This document shows, piece by piece, positions 56,501-64,000 of a stretch of DNA of 64,000 nucleotides (within the stretch, counting starts at the first letter, position 1; each line of letters starts with the position of its first letter). Location of the stretch: the NCBI GenBank assembly GCA_003508835.1, contig PUFA01000070.1:8941001-9005000 (forward strand), written 5' to 3'. A program made the position numbers and the translations under genes. This DNA comes from Eonycteris spelaea (Eukaryota > Chordata > Mammalia > Chiroptera > Pteropodidae). The notes under the pieces were generated by a model. That model worked only from the letters and a program-made list of their open reading frames with translations, ran no database searches and was not told where the DNA came from.

Positions 56501-59366
56501 CCTAGCAATCTTATTCCAACATTCTTTTCTCAGTACCTATAAATACTTAATCCCTCAAATGGCTCTTTGAACCTATTTTACCATCCTACTGTTTTCCGCA
56601 TTAATGAGTAAAATAAATCTTTGGCATGTGTTCGCTTATATTTGTGTAAGAGTCATGTTTTTCAACTTTTTGAAAATTATACTTTGCCAGCAGAGTCATG
56701 TGGAGTTCCCCAAACTTGAGCAGAGAAGTATCACAGGTCAGGGATTATATTTAAAGTGTTCCACTGGAAAGAAGTCTCTGCACTCCACTCCGGGAGGGTG
56801 AAAATATTAAAGAGACAGAACAGAAATCACTAACAAAGTCAAAAGTACAAAATTTAACCAATACCCCAAATAAGCATTTTTTTTCCTACCTTTCCTCTCA
56901 TCCCTAAAGAACATGGGATGATTGATCTATTTGTTTCACTCCTCGGAAACCTCTCAATAACTTTTTAGTGGGGTTTCTGTGACCCAATGGATTAAAGAGA
57001 ATTAAGTGAAGTTACGCCCTGAAGGCTGGGAAAAGAACACATTAAAAAGGGTGGGAGAGACAAGGATGTAGGGCTACAGACTTGGATTCTTTCCCAAATT
57101 TAGGCAAAGCAAAAGGGATTCGTGAGACTGTAGGCCAGAGGACACACATGCTGCTATATCCCCATCAAGGCCCCATGGTAGAGCTTGCTGTGGTCTGAGC
57201 AGCCTGAGACTAAGCTCAGAACTTCCGCAGCAGCTGGCGACAGCTGGGTCACTGCTGCGTCCTCCTCAGAGGAAGGAGCCCCTCCAAGAGTACCAGGAGT
57301 TCCAGCCTCTCCTTCCTGCCCACCATGCTTAGGATCCAGCAACTTTTACTTCCCCTACAACCCGAGAGAGACAACCGGGACAAAGGCAGGAAGTCCTTCC
57401 ATGCATAGAAAACATCCTTCCTAGAAAGATTAACTCCCAGCTCAAAGCATCATGAGGGTTCTACCCATCTGCTCTTAGCCTCCCTTTCAGCATCGCTCAT
57501 CTAGCCCCCATTCTCTTCCTGTCTCATTCCTACTTCTCCATAGTTCCCTGTTGGGCTCCTTACTTCCATCCTACATGCTGACTCTGACTATTCTCACACA
57601 GCAGAAAGTAAGGCAACTGTTGGAAAAGGGCAAAATGAAAGTCTAAAAGTATAGTAAAATAGAGTTGAGTTTTTTCCCCGTCTTGTGGAGTGAGAGGATT
57701 TTTGTAGCATATCATATTTAGGACAAGAAACACGGGGCATAGAAATCAAGGAACTAGATTGATATGAAACTCTTTTCCCTCATAAACCAATTCCCATTCC
57801 CTCCAGACATTACTAGTCCTAAACTAGCAAGGTAAGCTGAGGTAAAAGAACCAGTTTTATACATACACTTGGCCTTCAGAGATTGGGTTTGTGTAGCCTG
57901 GCGCTAGCAAAAATCCAAATGATTTGCGTGGACCAAGCCATTACTTCAGAAGAGTATGGGGTTCATAGAGTACATCTGATACCTCGTACAACTAAATTTT
58001 GGGGCAAAATGTTCTGCCTCTCCAGGATTTGAAACATTAAAATTTATGTACACTGTTATGGGAGTGTCAATTACTTTAACCACTTTAGAAAAATTATTTA
58101 GCAGTATCTACAAACTGGACAAATGTATATCCTGGGTCAGCAACTTTACACCTAGGTATATACCCAACATAAATGTGTACACACATACACCAAAAGACAC
58201 GTACAAGTTCATAGCAGCCCTATTCGCAATCAAGTAGGTGCCTTTGGGGATGGGGAGGAGATAGGAACCGAGAGGCAGACTTTTGAAGAGCTGGTAATGT
58301 TCGAGTTCTTTATCTGATAACAAGGGTGTATTCACCTTGTGAACACTCACTGTTGCATATATACTTATGATTTGTGCACTTTAGGTACACTTGTTATACT
58401 TCAAAACAGTTGTAAAAGATGGTAAATTTATAGTCTAAGGTTCCTATTTCTATCTCTTTCTACCATTCACTTACCCAAATGCGATTTTCCTTCTCTCCAT
58501 TAATGTCCCCATCCCACCCCAGACTTCTTCCTCTAACCATTCCCTCAACTATACTATTTGAAACACATATTTTTCTGCCAATGGAATTGCGCTAGCATTT
58601 CCACGCCCTTGCAATTTTTCAAGCATTCCTAAATGAGCGAAGTCCACAGTAGTTTTCTTCATCTCATGACTCAAAACTACTCTAAAGAACCCCAAAAATC
58701 TTGAAAGGAAGATGCAGAGTAACAGCCTCTTTCTCCACCTTCTTTATCCACTAATTTGAGGACTCCTCTGGTTCACTGCGACTCTCTCTAGCAACAGAAA
58801 ATCTCCTGAGTGTATAATTCAACTGGCTAGTCCCACTTTCTTCTAGCCCCACTGCCAGTTCTCACTGCCTTGTAATCAATATCTTTGGAGATACTGAACA
58901 TTTCTCTTCAAGATGTAAGTATAGGAATCTTTCCACCGAGACCATCAATTCTAGATACCTGCTGGAAACAAAATCATATACCAGGCTTCAAAGGCCAGCC
59001 CTACCCTGGCTTTCCTCAGAGGAACACACAAAGGTTTTATATATTAGCGACAGGTAGAATTTCTTTAAGAGGAACTACTGAGAAACCTTATTACTATGCA
59101 GAATAATATTGCATTTCAGGATACGAATATCTGGCAAGAAACCAGCATCACCAAATCTGTATTGTCCCTGGAAGCCTACCCACACATACCCCAACTTACG
59201 ACTGACACAACTTGACAAGGTCCTGGTCAGTAGTTCCTGGCTGCAACCCCCGGATGTAGAGGTTGGTTTTGCTCAGCTGATCATTGCCATTGTTCCCACT
59301 GCTACTATTAGGGGTACTGCTGCTTGGACTAGGTGGTGCCATCTGCTGAGATAATGACACATATGC
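40518..59366 (-). CDS. RBMS2: RBMS2, RNA-binding motif single-stranded interacting protein 2 (missing N-terminus)
   Basis: Twelve coding exons on the minus strand: 59366-59200, 55409-55351, 54716-54625, 53154-52997, 46530-46451, 46315-46206, 45884-45838, 45660-45567, 42489-42415, 42073-41963, 41111-41031, 40598-40518. They sum to 1,155 nt, 384 residues plus stop, with every junction GT-AG and in phase. The first 22 or so residues lie on an exon beyond the window, giving about 406, one less than human as I recall it (a Pro is missing in TSLQVP). Two RRM domains (about residues 56-129 and 135-220) carry RNP2 NLYIRGL and NLYISNL, and RNP1 KGYGFVDF and RGVGFARM. The protein binds AU-rich RNA and single-stranded DNA; family members (MSSP) act in mRNA stability. 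The C-terminal half is Ser/Pro/Gln-rich and ends YSFQFNK. Confidence 0.96.
41031..41111 (-). CDS. RBMS2: RBMS2 exon ([12 protein letters not shown])
   Basis: 27 codons: [27 protein letters not shown]. Acceptor ttctag, donor GTAAGA. Phase 0 at both ends. Confidence 0.94.
41140..41280 (+). mobile_element. hAT-Charlie relic (MER5/MER3-like)
   Basis: Degenerate gattcttgactacatttaaa, cacctgggagctttagaaaa and cttcaggtggttctagggta, the general plan of MER5-group MITEs. Old and diverged. Confidence 0.5.
41284..41516 (+). mobile_element. hAT MITE (MER1-like)
   Basis: Hallmarks: gggccatgggtcagtaccag, cctgttaggaatcgggccac, agcaggaggtgagcagcggg, and tail gccaaaaaggttgaggacca. The paired copy is at 48,905. 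The family name is from memory. Confidence 0.7.
41963..42073 (-). CDS. RBMS2: RBMS2 exon ([10 protein letters not shown])
   Basis: 37 codons: [37 protein letters not shown]. Low-complexity C-terminal region. Phase 0. Confidence 0.94.
42415..42489 (-). CDS. RBMS2: RBMS2 exon ([11 protein letters not shown])
   Basis: 25 codons: [25 protein letters not shown]. Acceptor cattag, donor GTGAGT. Confidence 0.94.
42640..43470 (+). mobile_element. L1 3' fragment
   Basis: ORF2 C-terminal and 3'UTR-like sequence: atttgaacagatatttct, ggccaataagcacatgaaag, caacaatggaatatgattca-type text, then a short A-rich tail near 43470. Orientation is the plus strand, i.e. antisense to RBMS2. All frames are broken. 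Confidence 0.8.
43620..44127 (+). mobile_element. old L1 (L1M-type) fragment
   Basis: More decayed L1 3' sequence (aagtacaaattaaaatcaga, catatattgctagcagaaat, tgtttgctggaattatctgt). Broken frames. Confidence 0.65.
44130..44314 (+). mobile_element. hAT-Charlie element (MER5A-type)
   Basis: Sequence gcatcagaatcacctgaagt, cagagtttctaattcagtag, ccaaggtgatgctgatattg, ggtccaggactatacttgaa in the standard order. It lies between two L1 fragments. Confidence 0.8.
44316..45115 (+). mobile_element. L1 3' fragment
   Basis: atgagataccatctcacacc, ggtgtcctatggtagatgat, atggaatattactcagccat, gtggaataagccagagagaa, ending in an A-rich tail near 45115. This is an L1 of a typical mammalian lineage; sequence here is well kept but contains stops. 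Confidence 0.85.
45116..45566. other. RBMS2: RBMS2 intron, AT-rich
   Basis: No gene or clear repeat recognised between the L1 tail and the RBMS2 exon at 45567. Confidence 0.6.
45567..45660 (-). CDS. RBMS2: RBMS2 exon ([11 protein letters not shown])
   Basis: [31 protein letters not shown]. Begins with the third base of a Gly codon; 94 nt, ends in phase 0. Confidence 0.95.
45838..45884 (-). CDS. RBMS2: RBMS2 exon ([15 protein letters not shown])
   Basis: Small 47-nt exon, [15 protein letters not shown], joined in phase on both sides. Confidence 0.94.
46206..46315 (-). CDS. RBMS2: RBMS2 exon (end of RRM2 region)
   Basis: [45 protein letters not shown] is the end of RRM2. Confidence 0.96.
46451..46530 (-). 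CDS. RBMS2: RBMS2 exon (RRM2, RNP1 to helix 2)
   Basis: [26 protein letters not shown]. Its first base completes the Arg of GVGFAR from the previous exon. Confidence 0.96.
47195..47330 (+). repeat. MIR SINE relic
   Basis: cctcatttctgctttacaga, cacagggttgtatagatcca, atgagataatctatacaaat: MIR 3' half. Confidence 0.7.
48174..48221. repeat. (TA)n microsatellite
   Basis: Pure TA tract of about 24 units. Cruciform-prone and likely polymorphic. Confidence 0.97.
48430..51240 (+). mobile_element. L1 with large internal deletion and nested hAT
   Basis: A GC-richer 5' segment (48.43-48.90 kb) looks like an L1 5'UTR. A hAT element follows at 48,905. An ORF1-like stretch runs from 49.4 to about 50.04 kb (with [13 protein letters not shown] and translatable [16 protein letters not shown] pieces), and an ORF2 start near 50,310 ([18 protein letters not shown]). 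Around 50,580-50,586 the text jumps from the endonuclease region to the ORF2 C-terminus (aatccctcttctgggtattt). The 3' end is tatgttgtacacctaaaact, with an A-rich tail near 51,240. Stops and frame breaks make it inactive. Confidence 0.85.
48905..49126 (+). mobile_element. hAT MITE (MER1-like), nested in the L1
   Basis: Same family as 41,284: cagggtccacaacccccggg, tggcctattaggaaccgggc, atcaggatttagattctcat, and tail ttggggaccact. It is flanked by imperfect short repeats (cctatgg left, cctacag right), about the 8-bp target duplication of hAT elements. Confidence 0.7.
51300..52070 (-). mobile_element. possible hAT-like relic
   Basis: Ends in aaaaaggttgggaacctctg, which resembles a hAT terminal repeat (inverted: cagaggttcccaacctttt). 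The interior (cagactggcctctgagacat and so on) was not identified. Left limit and orientation are uncertain. Confidence 0.35.
52560..52735 (+). repeat. MIR SINE
   Basis: tttggtttccttatctacaa, aatggagaatttagat, agggttgttgtaatgattaa, atgagataacag: MIR 3' half. Confidence 0.8.
52997..53154 (-). CDS. RBMS2: RBMS2 exon (RRM2 main part)
   Basis: [55 protein letters not shown]2 is NLYISNL, RNP1 RGVGFA(R)M split with the next exon. 158 nt, starts in phase 0. Confidence 0.97.
53155..54624 (-). other. RBMS2: RBMS2 intron
   Basis: 1.5-kb intron between RRM1 and RRM2 exons. Apart from an (AC)n tract at 53.46 kb and a poly(A) stretch near 53.34 kb, nothing is recognised. Confidence 0.8.
53459..53502. repeat. 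(AC)n microsatellite
   Basis: Pure CA tract of about 22 units. Confidence 0.97.
54625..54716 (-). CDS. RBMS2: RBMS2 exon (RRM1, second half)
   Basis: [33 protein letters not shown]1 KGYGFVDF is completed here. Confidence 0.97.
55351..55409 (-). CDS. RBMS2: RBMS2 exon (RRM1, middle)
   Basis: [19 protein letters not shown]. 59 nt, in phase on both sides. Confidence 0.96.
55915..56095 (+). repeat. MIR SINE
   Basis: atcctggttctgtcactg, gatcttggacaagtcattta, cctcagtctcaccatctcta, ggaacatgaaatgagttcat: MIR core and 3' end. Confidence 0.85.
58020..58415 (+). mobile_element. old L1 (L1M-type) fragment
   Basis: ttatgggagtgtcaattact, ctaggtatatacccaacata, aagttcatagcagccctatt and ttgttatacttcaaaacagt: decayed L1 3' end. 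Confidence 0.7.
59200..59366 (-). CDS. RBMS2: RBMS2 exon (N-terminal linker and RRM1 start)
   Basis: [55 protein letters not shown] and a codon split across the junction (TC plus A). RNP2 of RRM1 is NLYIRGL. Phase 0 at its start. The preceding exon is not in the window. Confidence 0.96.
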
Positions 59367-60588
59367 CTGCAAGGAGACACAAGGAACAGAAAATCAAAAG
59401 ACCTATATATATAGATGCTGGAGAGTGAGAAAGACCCTGGCCCCTTGGAAAGGATGACTCCAAACTTTTAACAGCAATGAACTCAATAGGAGAGGCTAAT
59501 AAACAAACAAACAAACCAAAAAAACTGAAGGAATTCCTCTCTGCCATAGAATATGTAAATACATGACTGTCCTACCTATCTTTCAACAAGATAATGAGAG
59601 GCCAAAATAAACTTGTTAAATGTTTTTTTAAAAGGTACTTTGTTATAGTGGAATGTTTTTATCATACAGATGCTAGAGAACACAATGTATGCCTCTTAAG
59701 TAAACTGAGACAGGACTTATAAAATCTAGATTCCATTCAAACATGATGAAAAGGAAATAATAAAAATTTAGCAAATCATGAAACACAAATAAGTTGAACA
59801 TGGATTATTTACAAAACTAAAAAATATGATAACTGCAAAATACCTGCAGGAACTTGAAATTATTGTAAACTTAGATAAATAAAATAAAATACTAATTACA
59901 ATGTCAAGTAGATAAAAATGAAGTTTTTTACAATACTAATAAGAGTTTAGTCATAAATTATTTACAAGTTTTTAAGGTTTAAATAAATTAGCAATATATA
60001 TATTATGATCAAGGAAATCCAAGATTGGGGGTGATACATCTCTAATTTTTCATTATTGATACAAGGGCAGGCAATCAGACTCTGCTAAACATTTTTTAGA
60101 TACTTCTATTAGAGACAAAATACCAGGCTGGCTGGAACATGGATCTATCCCTTCATGGAATATGCTCAAATCAGGCTTTTAGTGTTCACATCTATATTTA
60201 GTTCATATTATTCTAAATTTGCATAATTACCTATAATAGAGTGTATTTTACTATATCACACTAATATTCCAGTGCTCCCTTGGCTGAAAGCACTTGATAG
60301 TACAAATCTATCTGAAATTACTTTAAATGCTAGTTTCATCTCCAGGTTCCCCCCTGCCCCACTGTGCCCTCTCTTTTTGGTGGTGGTGATGGTGAGGAAT
60401 TAGATTAGTAAGAGAAGGAAAAGAGAACCACGAATATCAAAGAGGGGAAATTTTCCCTCCACAGATTCTTAATTAATGTGAAATGTGCCTCTTACAGTTC
60501 ATGCCTCTGATCTTTAGAAAATTTCAAAATAAAAATCTTTACTCAGGCTAAAATATGTTGATGCAGGTATTTCCCTATCTTTATCAGT

Positions 60589-62952
60589 CAGGCATATCTC
60601 AGAGATACTGCAGGTTTGGTTCTAGACCACCATAATGAAATGAATATCATAATAAAGTGAGTCACAAATGTTTTTGGTTTCCCAATGCATATAAAAGTTA
60701 TACTTACACTATAGTATATTAAGTGTGCAATAGCATTATGTCTTAAAAAATGTACTGTACATATCTTAATTAATAAATACTTTGTTGCTAAAAAATGTTA
60801 ACCATCATCCAAACCTTCAGTGAGCTGTAATCTTTTTGCTGGGGGAGGGTCTTGCCTCATTGTTGATGGCTACTGACTGACCAAAGTGGTGGCTGATGAA
60901 GATTAAGATGGTTGTGGGAATTTCTTAAAATAAGACAACAATGAAGTTTGCTGCATCAACTGACCCTTCCATAAACGATTTCTCTGTAATATGCAATGCT
61001 GTTTGATAGCATTTTACACACAGTGGAACTTGTTTCAAAATTGGAGTCGATCCTCTCAAACTCTGCTGCTGCTTTACCAACTAAATGTGACATTCTAATC
61101 TCCTGTTGTCATTTCAACAGTCTTCACAGCATCTTCAAAGGAGCAGATTCCGTCTCGAGAAACCGCTTTCTGTGCTCATCCATAAGAAGCAACTTCTCAT
61201 CCATTGAAGGTTTATCATGAGATTGCGGCAATTCAGTCATGTCTTCGGGCTTCGTTTCTAATTCTAGTTCCCTGCTTTGCCACCCCCTCTGCAGTTACTT
61301 CCTCCACGGAAGTCTTAAACCCCTCAAAGTCATCCATACGGGTTGGAATCAACTTCTTCCAAACTCCTGTTAATGTTGATATTTTGACTTTTACCATGAA
61401 TCACAAATGTTCTTAATGGCATAGAGAATGCTAAATCCTTTCCAGAAGGTTTTCAACTTACTTTGCCCAGATCCATCAGAGGAATCACTAACGATAGCGA
61501 CAATATAGACTTACAAAATATATTTCTTAAATAATAAGACATGAAAGTCAAAATTACTCCTTGACCCATAGGCTCCAGAATGGATGTTGTATTAGTAGCC
61601 ATGAAAACAACATTAATCTCCTCATACATCTCCATCAGAGCTCTTGAGTAACCAGGTGAATTGTCAATGAACAGTAATATTTTGAAAGGAATCTTTTTTT
61701 TCTGTGCAGGAGGTCTCAACAGTAGGCTTAAAATATTCAGTAAACTATACTGTAAACAGATACGCTGTCATTCAGGCTTTATTGTTCTGTTTATAGCACA
61801 CAGACAGTGTAAATTTAGCATAAATCTACTTAAGGGCCCTAGGATTTGGGGAATGATAAATGACCATTGGCTTCAACTCAAAAGTCACCAGCTGTATTAG
61901 TCCCTAACAAGAGAATCAGCCTGTCCTTTGAAGCTTTAAAGCCAGGCATTGACTTCTCTCTAGCTGGGAAAGTCCTAGATGGCATCTTCTTCTAATATAA
62001 GGCTGTTTCATCTACATTGAAAATCTGTTGTTTGGTGTAGCCACCTTCATTAATTATCATAGCTAGATCTTCTGGATAACTTGCTGTAGCTTCTACATCA
62101 GCACTTGTTGCTTCGCCTTGTACTTTTGTGTTACGGAGACAGCTTCTTTCCCTAAATCTCATGAACCAACCTCTGCTAGCTTCAAACTTTTCTTCTACAG
62201 CTCGTCACTGGTGTCAGTCTTCACTGTACTGAAGAGAGTTATGGCCTTGCTCTGGATTAGGCTTTGGCTTAAGAGAATGTTGTGGCTGATTTGATATTCT
62301 ATCCAGAACACTAAAACTTTCCCATATTAGCAATAAGGCTGTTATGCTTTCTTATCATTCATATGTTCACTGAAGTAACAACTTTGCTAACAGGTTGGTG
62401 CAAGAAGCCTAGCTTTCGGCCTGTTTTAGCTTTTGACACACCTTCCTCAGTAAGCTAAATCATTTTTACCTTTTGATTTAAAATGAGAGATGTACAACTC
62501 TTCCTGTCACTTGGACATTTTGAGGCCATTGTAGGGTTATTAATTGGCCTAATTTCACTATTGTATGTCTCAGGGAATAGGGAGAACAAAGGAAAGAGAG
62601 AGAGATATGGAATGGCTGGACGGTGGAACAATCAGAACACATACAACATTTATCAATTAAGTTTTCTGTCTTATATATGGGTGCAGTTTGTGGCATCCCC
62701 AAACAATTACAATAGTAACATCAAAGATCACTAATCACAGGTCATCATAACACATATAATAATAATTAAAAAGTCTGAAATATTACGAGAATCACCAAAA
62801 TGTAACAGAGACATGAAGTGAGCAAATGCTGTTGGAAAAATGGCCTAGTAGTCTTGCTTGAAATACGGTTGCCACAAACCCTCAATCTGTAAAAAAAATG
62901 CAATATCTGGGAAGCACAATAAAGCAAAACACAATAAAACAAAGTATGCCTG
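60589..62952 (-). mobile_element. Tigger1-type DNA transposon (pogo group), nearly full length, dead
   Basis: Terminal inverted repeats: left caggcatatctcagagatac, right ends gtatgcctg. At 2,364 bp it is close to the full length of about 2.4 kb I recall. The transposase lies on the minus strand; 61719-61453 encodes a fragment of the DDE catalytic domain ([33 protein letters not shown]). Numerous stops and frame breaks split the rest, so it cannot make transposase. The right flank has TA; the left flank is gt, so the TA duplication is not intact. Confidence 0.88.
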
Positions 62953-62984
62953 TATACCACTATGGAAAATCATCAGCTCATAAA

Positions 62985-64000
62985 GGAAGACAGCAAGAGA
63001 AGAAGAAAGGAAATAAAATTGTCAATTCACAAAGGAAACAGCAAGAGAGGAAAAAAGAAACTATAAACAGCCAGAAAACAATTAAAAAGATGGAAATAAT
63101 AAGTCCTTAGTTAGTAATAATAACTTTAAATGGAAATGGATTAAGTTCTCCAATCAAAAGCACAGAGTAGCTGAATGGATAAAAAACAAGATCAAACTAT
63201 ATGCTGCCTAGAGAAGATTCACTCCAGTTACAAGGACACAAATAGGAACAAAATGAAGGTTGGTAAAAGATATTCCATGCACATGAAAACCAAAAGAGAG
63301 CAAGGATAACTATACTTGTATCAGAAAAAAATAGACTTTAATGAAAAAGTGTAACAGAGACAAAGAAGGTTGTTATACAATGATAAAGGGGTCAATTCAT
63401 CAAGGGAGTATAATAATTATAATCATATATACATCCACTAACAGAGCACATAGATAGATTAAGCAAATACTAACAGAGCTACAATACAATAATAGTAGGG
63501 GACTTCAATATCCCTCTTTCCACAATGGATAGATCACCCAGACAAAAAATCAATATGTAAACATTGGACTTGAACTATCTTTAGACCAAATAGACCTAAA
63601 AGAACATTCTATCTAAAAGCAACAGAATATACATTTTTCTCAAGTGCACATGAAACATTCTCAGCACATGTAAGACACCAAGTATCTTTTCTGAACAAAA
63701 TGGTATAAAACTAGAAATCAATAATAGGAGGAACACTGGAATATTCTCAAATATGTGGAAATTAAACAACACACTCCTGAACAACCTATGAGTCAAAGGT
63801 GAAATAACAAAATATCTTGAAACAAACAAAAATGGAAATGCAACATACCAAAACTTATGGGATGCAGCAAAGCAGTTTTAAGGAGGACTTTAATAGCGAT
63901 AGAAACATGAAGAAATATCTCAAATAGACAACCTCAAGGAACTAGAACTAGAAAAAGACCAAATTAAGCCCAAAGTTAGCAAGAAAAAGGAGATAAACAT
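62985..64000 (+). mobile_element. L1 ORF2 fragment (5' part), running off the window
   Basis: Diverged L1 with endonuclease and early reverse-transcriptase text: aatggattaagttctccaat, ggggacttcaatatccctct, gaacactggaatattctcaa, gcaaagcagttttaaggagg. Plus strand. No frame is open. Confidence 0.8.

Larger units (their letters stand above)
55410..59199 (-). other. RBMS2: RBMS2 intron
   Basis: 3.8-kb intron with a MIR at 55.9-56.1 kb and an old L1 fragment at 58.0-58.4 kb. No gene recognised. Confidence 0.8.
59367..64000 (-). other. RBMS2: RBMS2 first/second intron (partial)
   Basis: Continues past the window end. AT-rich and without recognised features from 59.4 to 60.6 kb, then a Tigger element and an L1 fragment. 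The expected N-terminal exon (starting MLLSV in human, from memory) was not found here. Confidence 0.8.

Noticed and set aside
63000..64000. Possible novel gene at the right edge
   Set aside because: The text matches L1 ORF2 and has many stops.

Overview
The window is nuclear DNA from a placental mammal. It holds three genes that lie side by side in mammals (human 12q13.3, here in the reverse of the usual human map order): the 3' end of ATP5F1B (+), all coding exons of BAZ2A/TIP5 (+), and most of RBMS2 (-). Evidence for a mammal is split genes with GT-AG introns, CpG-rich first exons, AATAAA signals, MIR and L2 relics, hAT and Tigger DNA transposons and L1 copies. No primate Alu, rodent B1/B2, carnivore tRNA-Lys, ruminant Bov or horse ERE SINE was noticed. 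The 3' end of the L1 near 51.1 kb resembles L1 tails I associate with bats, so a laurasiatherian, perhaps a bat with few young SINEs, is my tentative guess (inference from memory).

Layout: 1-840 is the last intron, last coding exon and 3'UTR of ATP5F1B (mitochondrial ATP synthase beta). 840-7.2 kb is the ATP5F1B-BAZ2A spacer, with a small CpG-rich block and candidate upstream leader exons. The main BAZ2A CpG island is at about 7.7-8.4 kb, followed by an intron of about 8 kb. 28 coding exons follow from 16,042 to 32,296, then a 3'UTR of about 2.7 kb ending near 35,025. RBMS2 converges on it: its poly(A) signal lies at 35,436-35,441, its long 3'UTR exon runs to 40,401, and twelve coding exons lie between 40,513 and 59,366. 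The first RBMS2 exon(s) are beyond the window.

BAZ2A encodes the large subunit of the nucleolar remodelling complex NoRC. TAM, AT-hook, DDT/WHIM, PHD and bromodomain exons are all present in the standard order. After allowing for three small deletions (1, 2 and 1 nt) that break the frame in exons 2, 9 and 16, the exon chain is 1,905 codons, the length I recall for human BAZ2A. RBMS2 (two RRMs) and the ATP5F1B exon read cleanly. The three BAZ2A breaks are the main anomaly. Sequencing or assembly error is the likeliest cause, but true loss of the gene cannot be excluded from this window.

The introns of RBMS2 hold most of the transposons: several L1 3' ends, one L1 with a large internal deletion and a hAT element nested in its 5' part, and a nearly full-length dead Tigger1-type element (60.6-62.95 kb). 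I found no CRISPR array, operon, phage or other prokaryotic system, and no convincing new gene.
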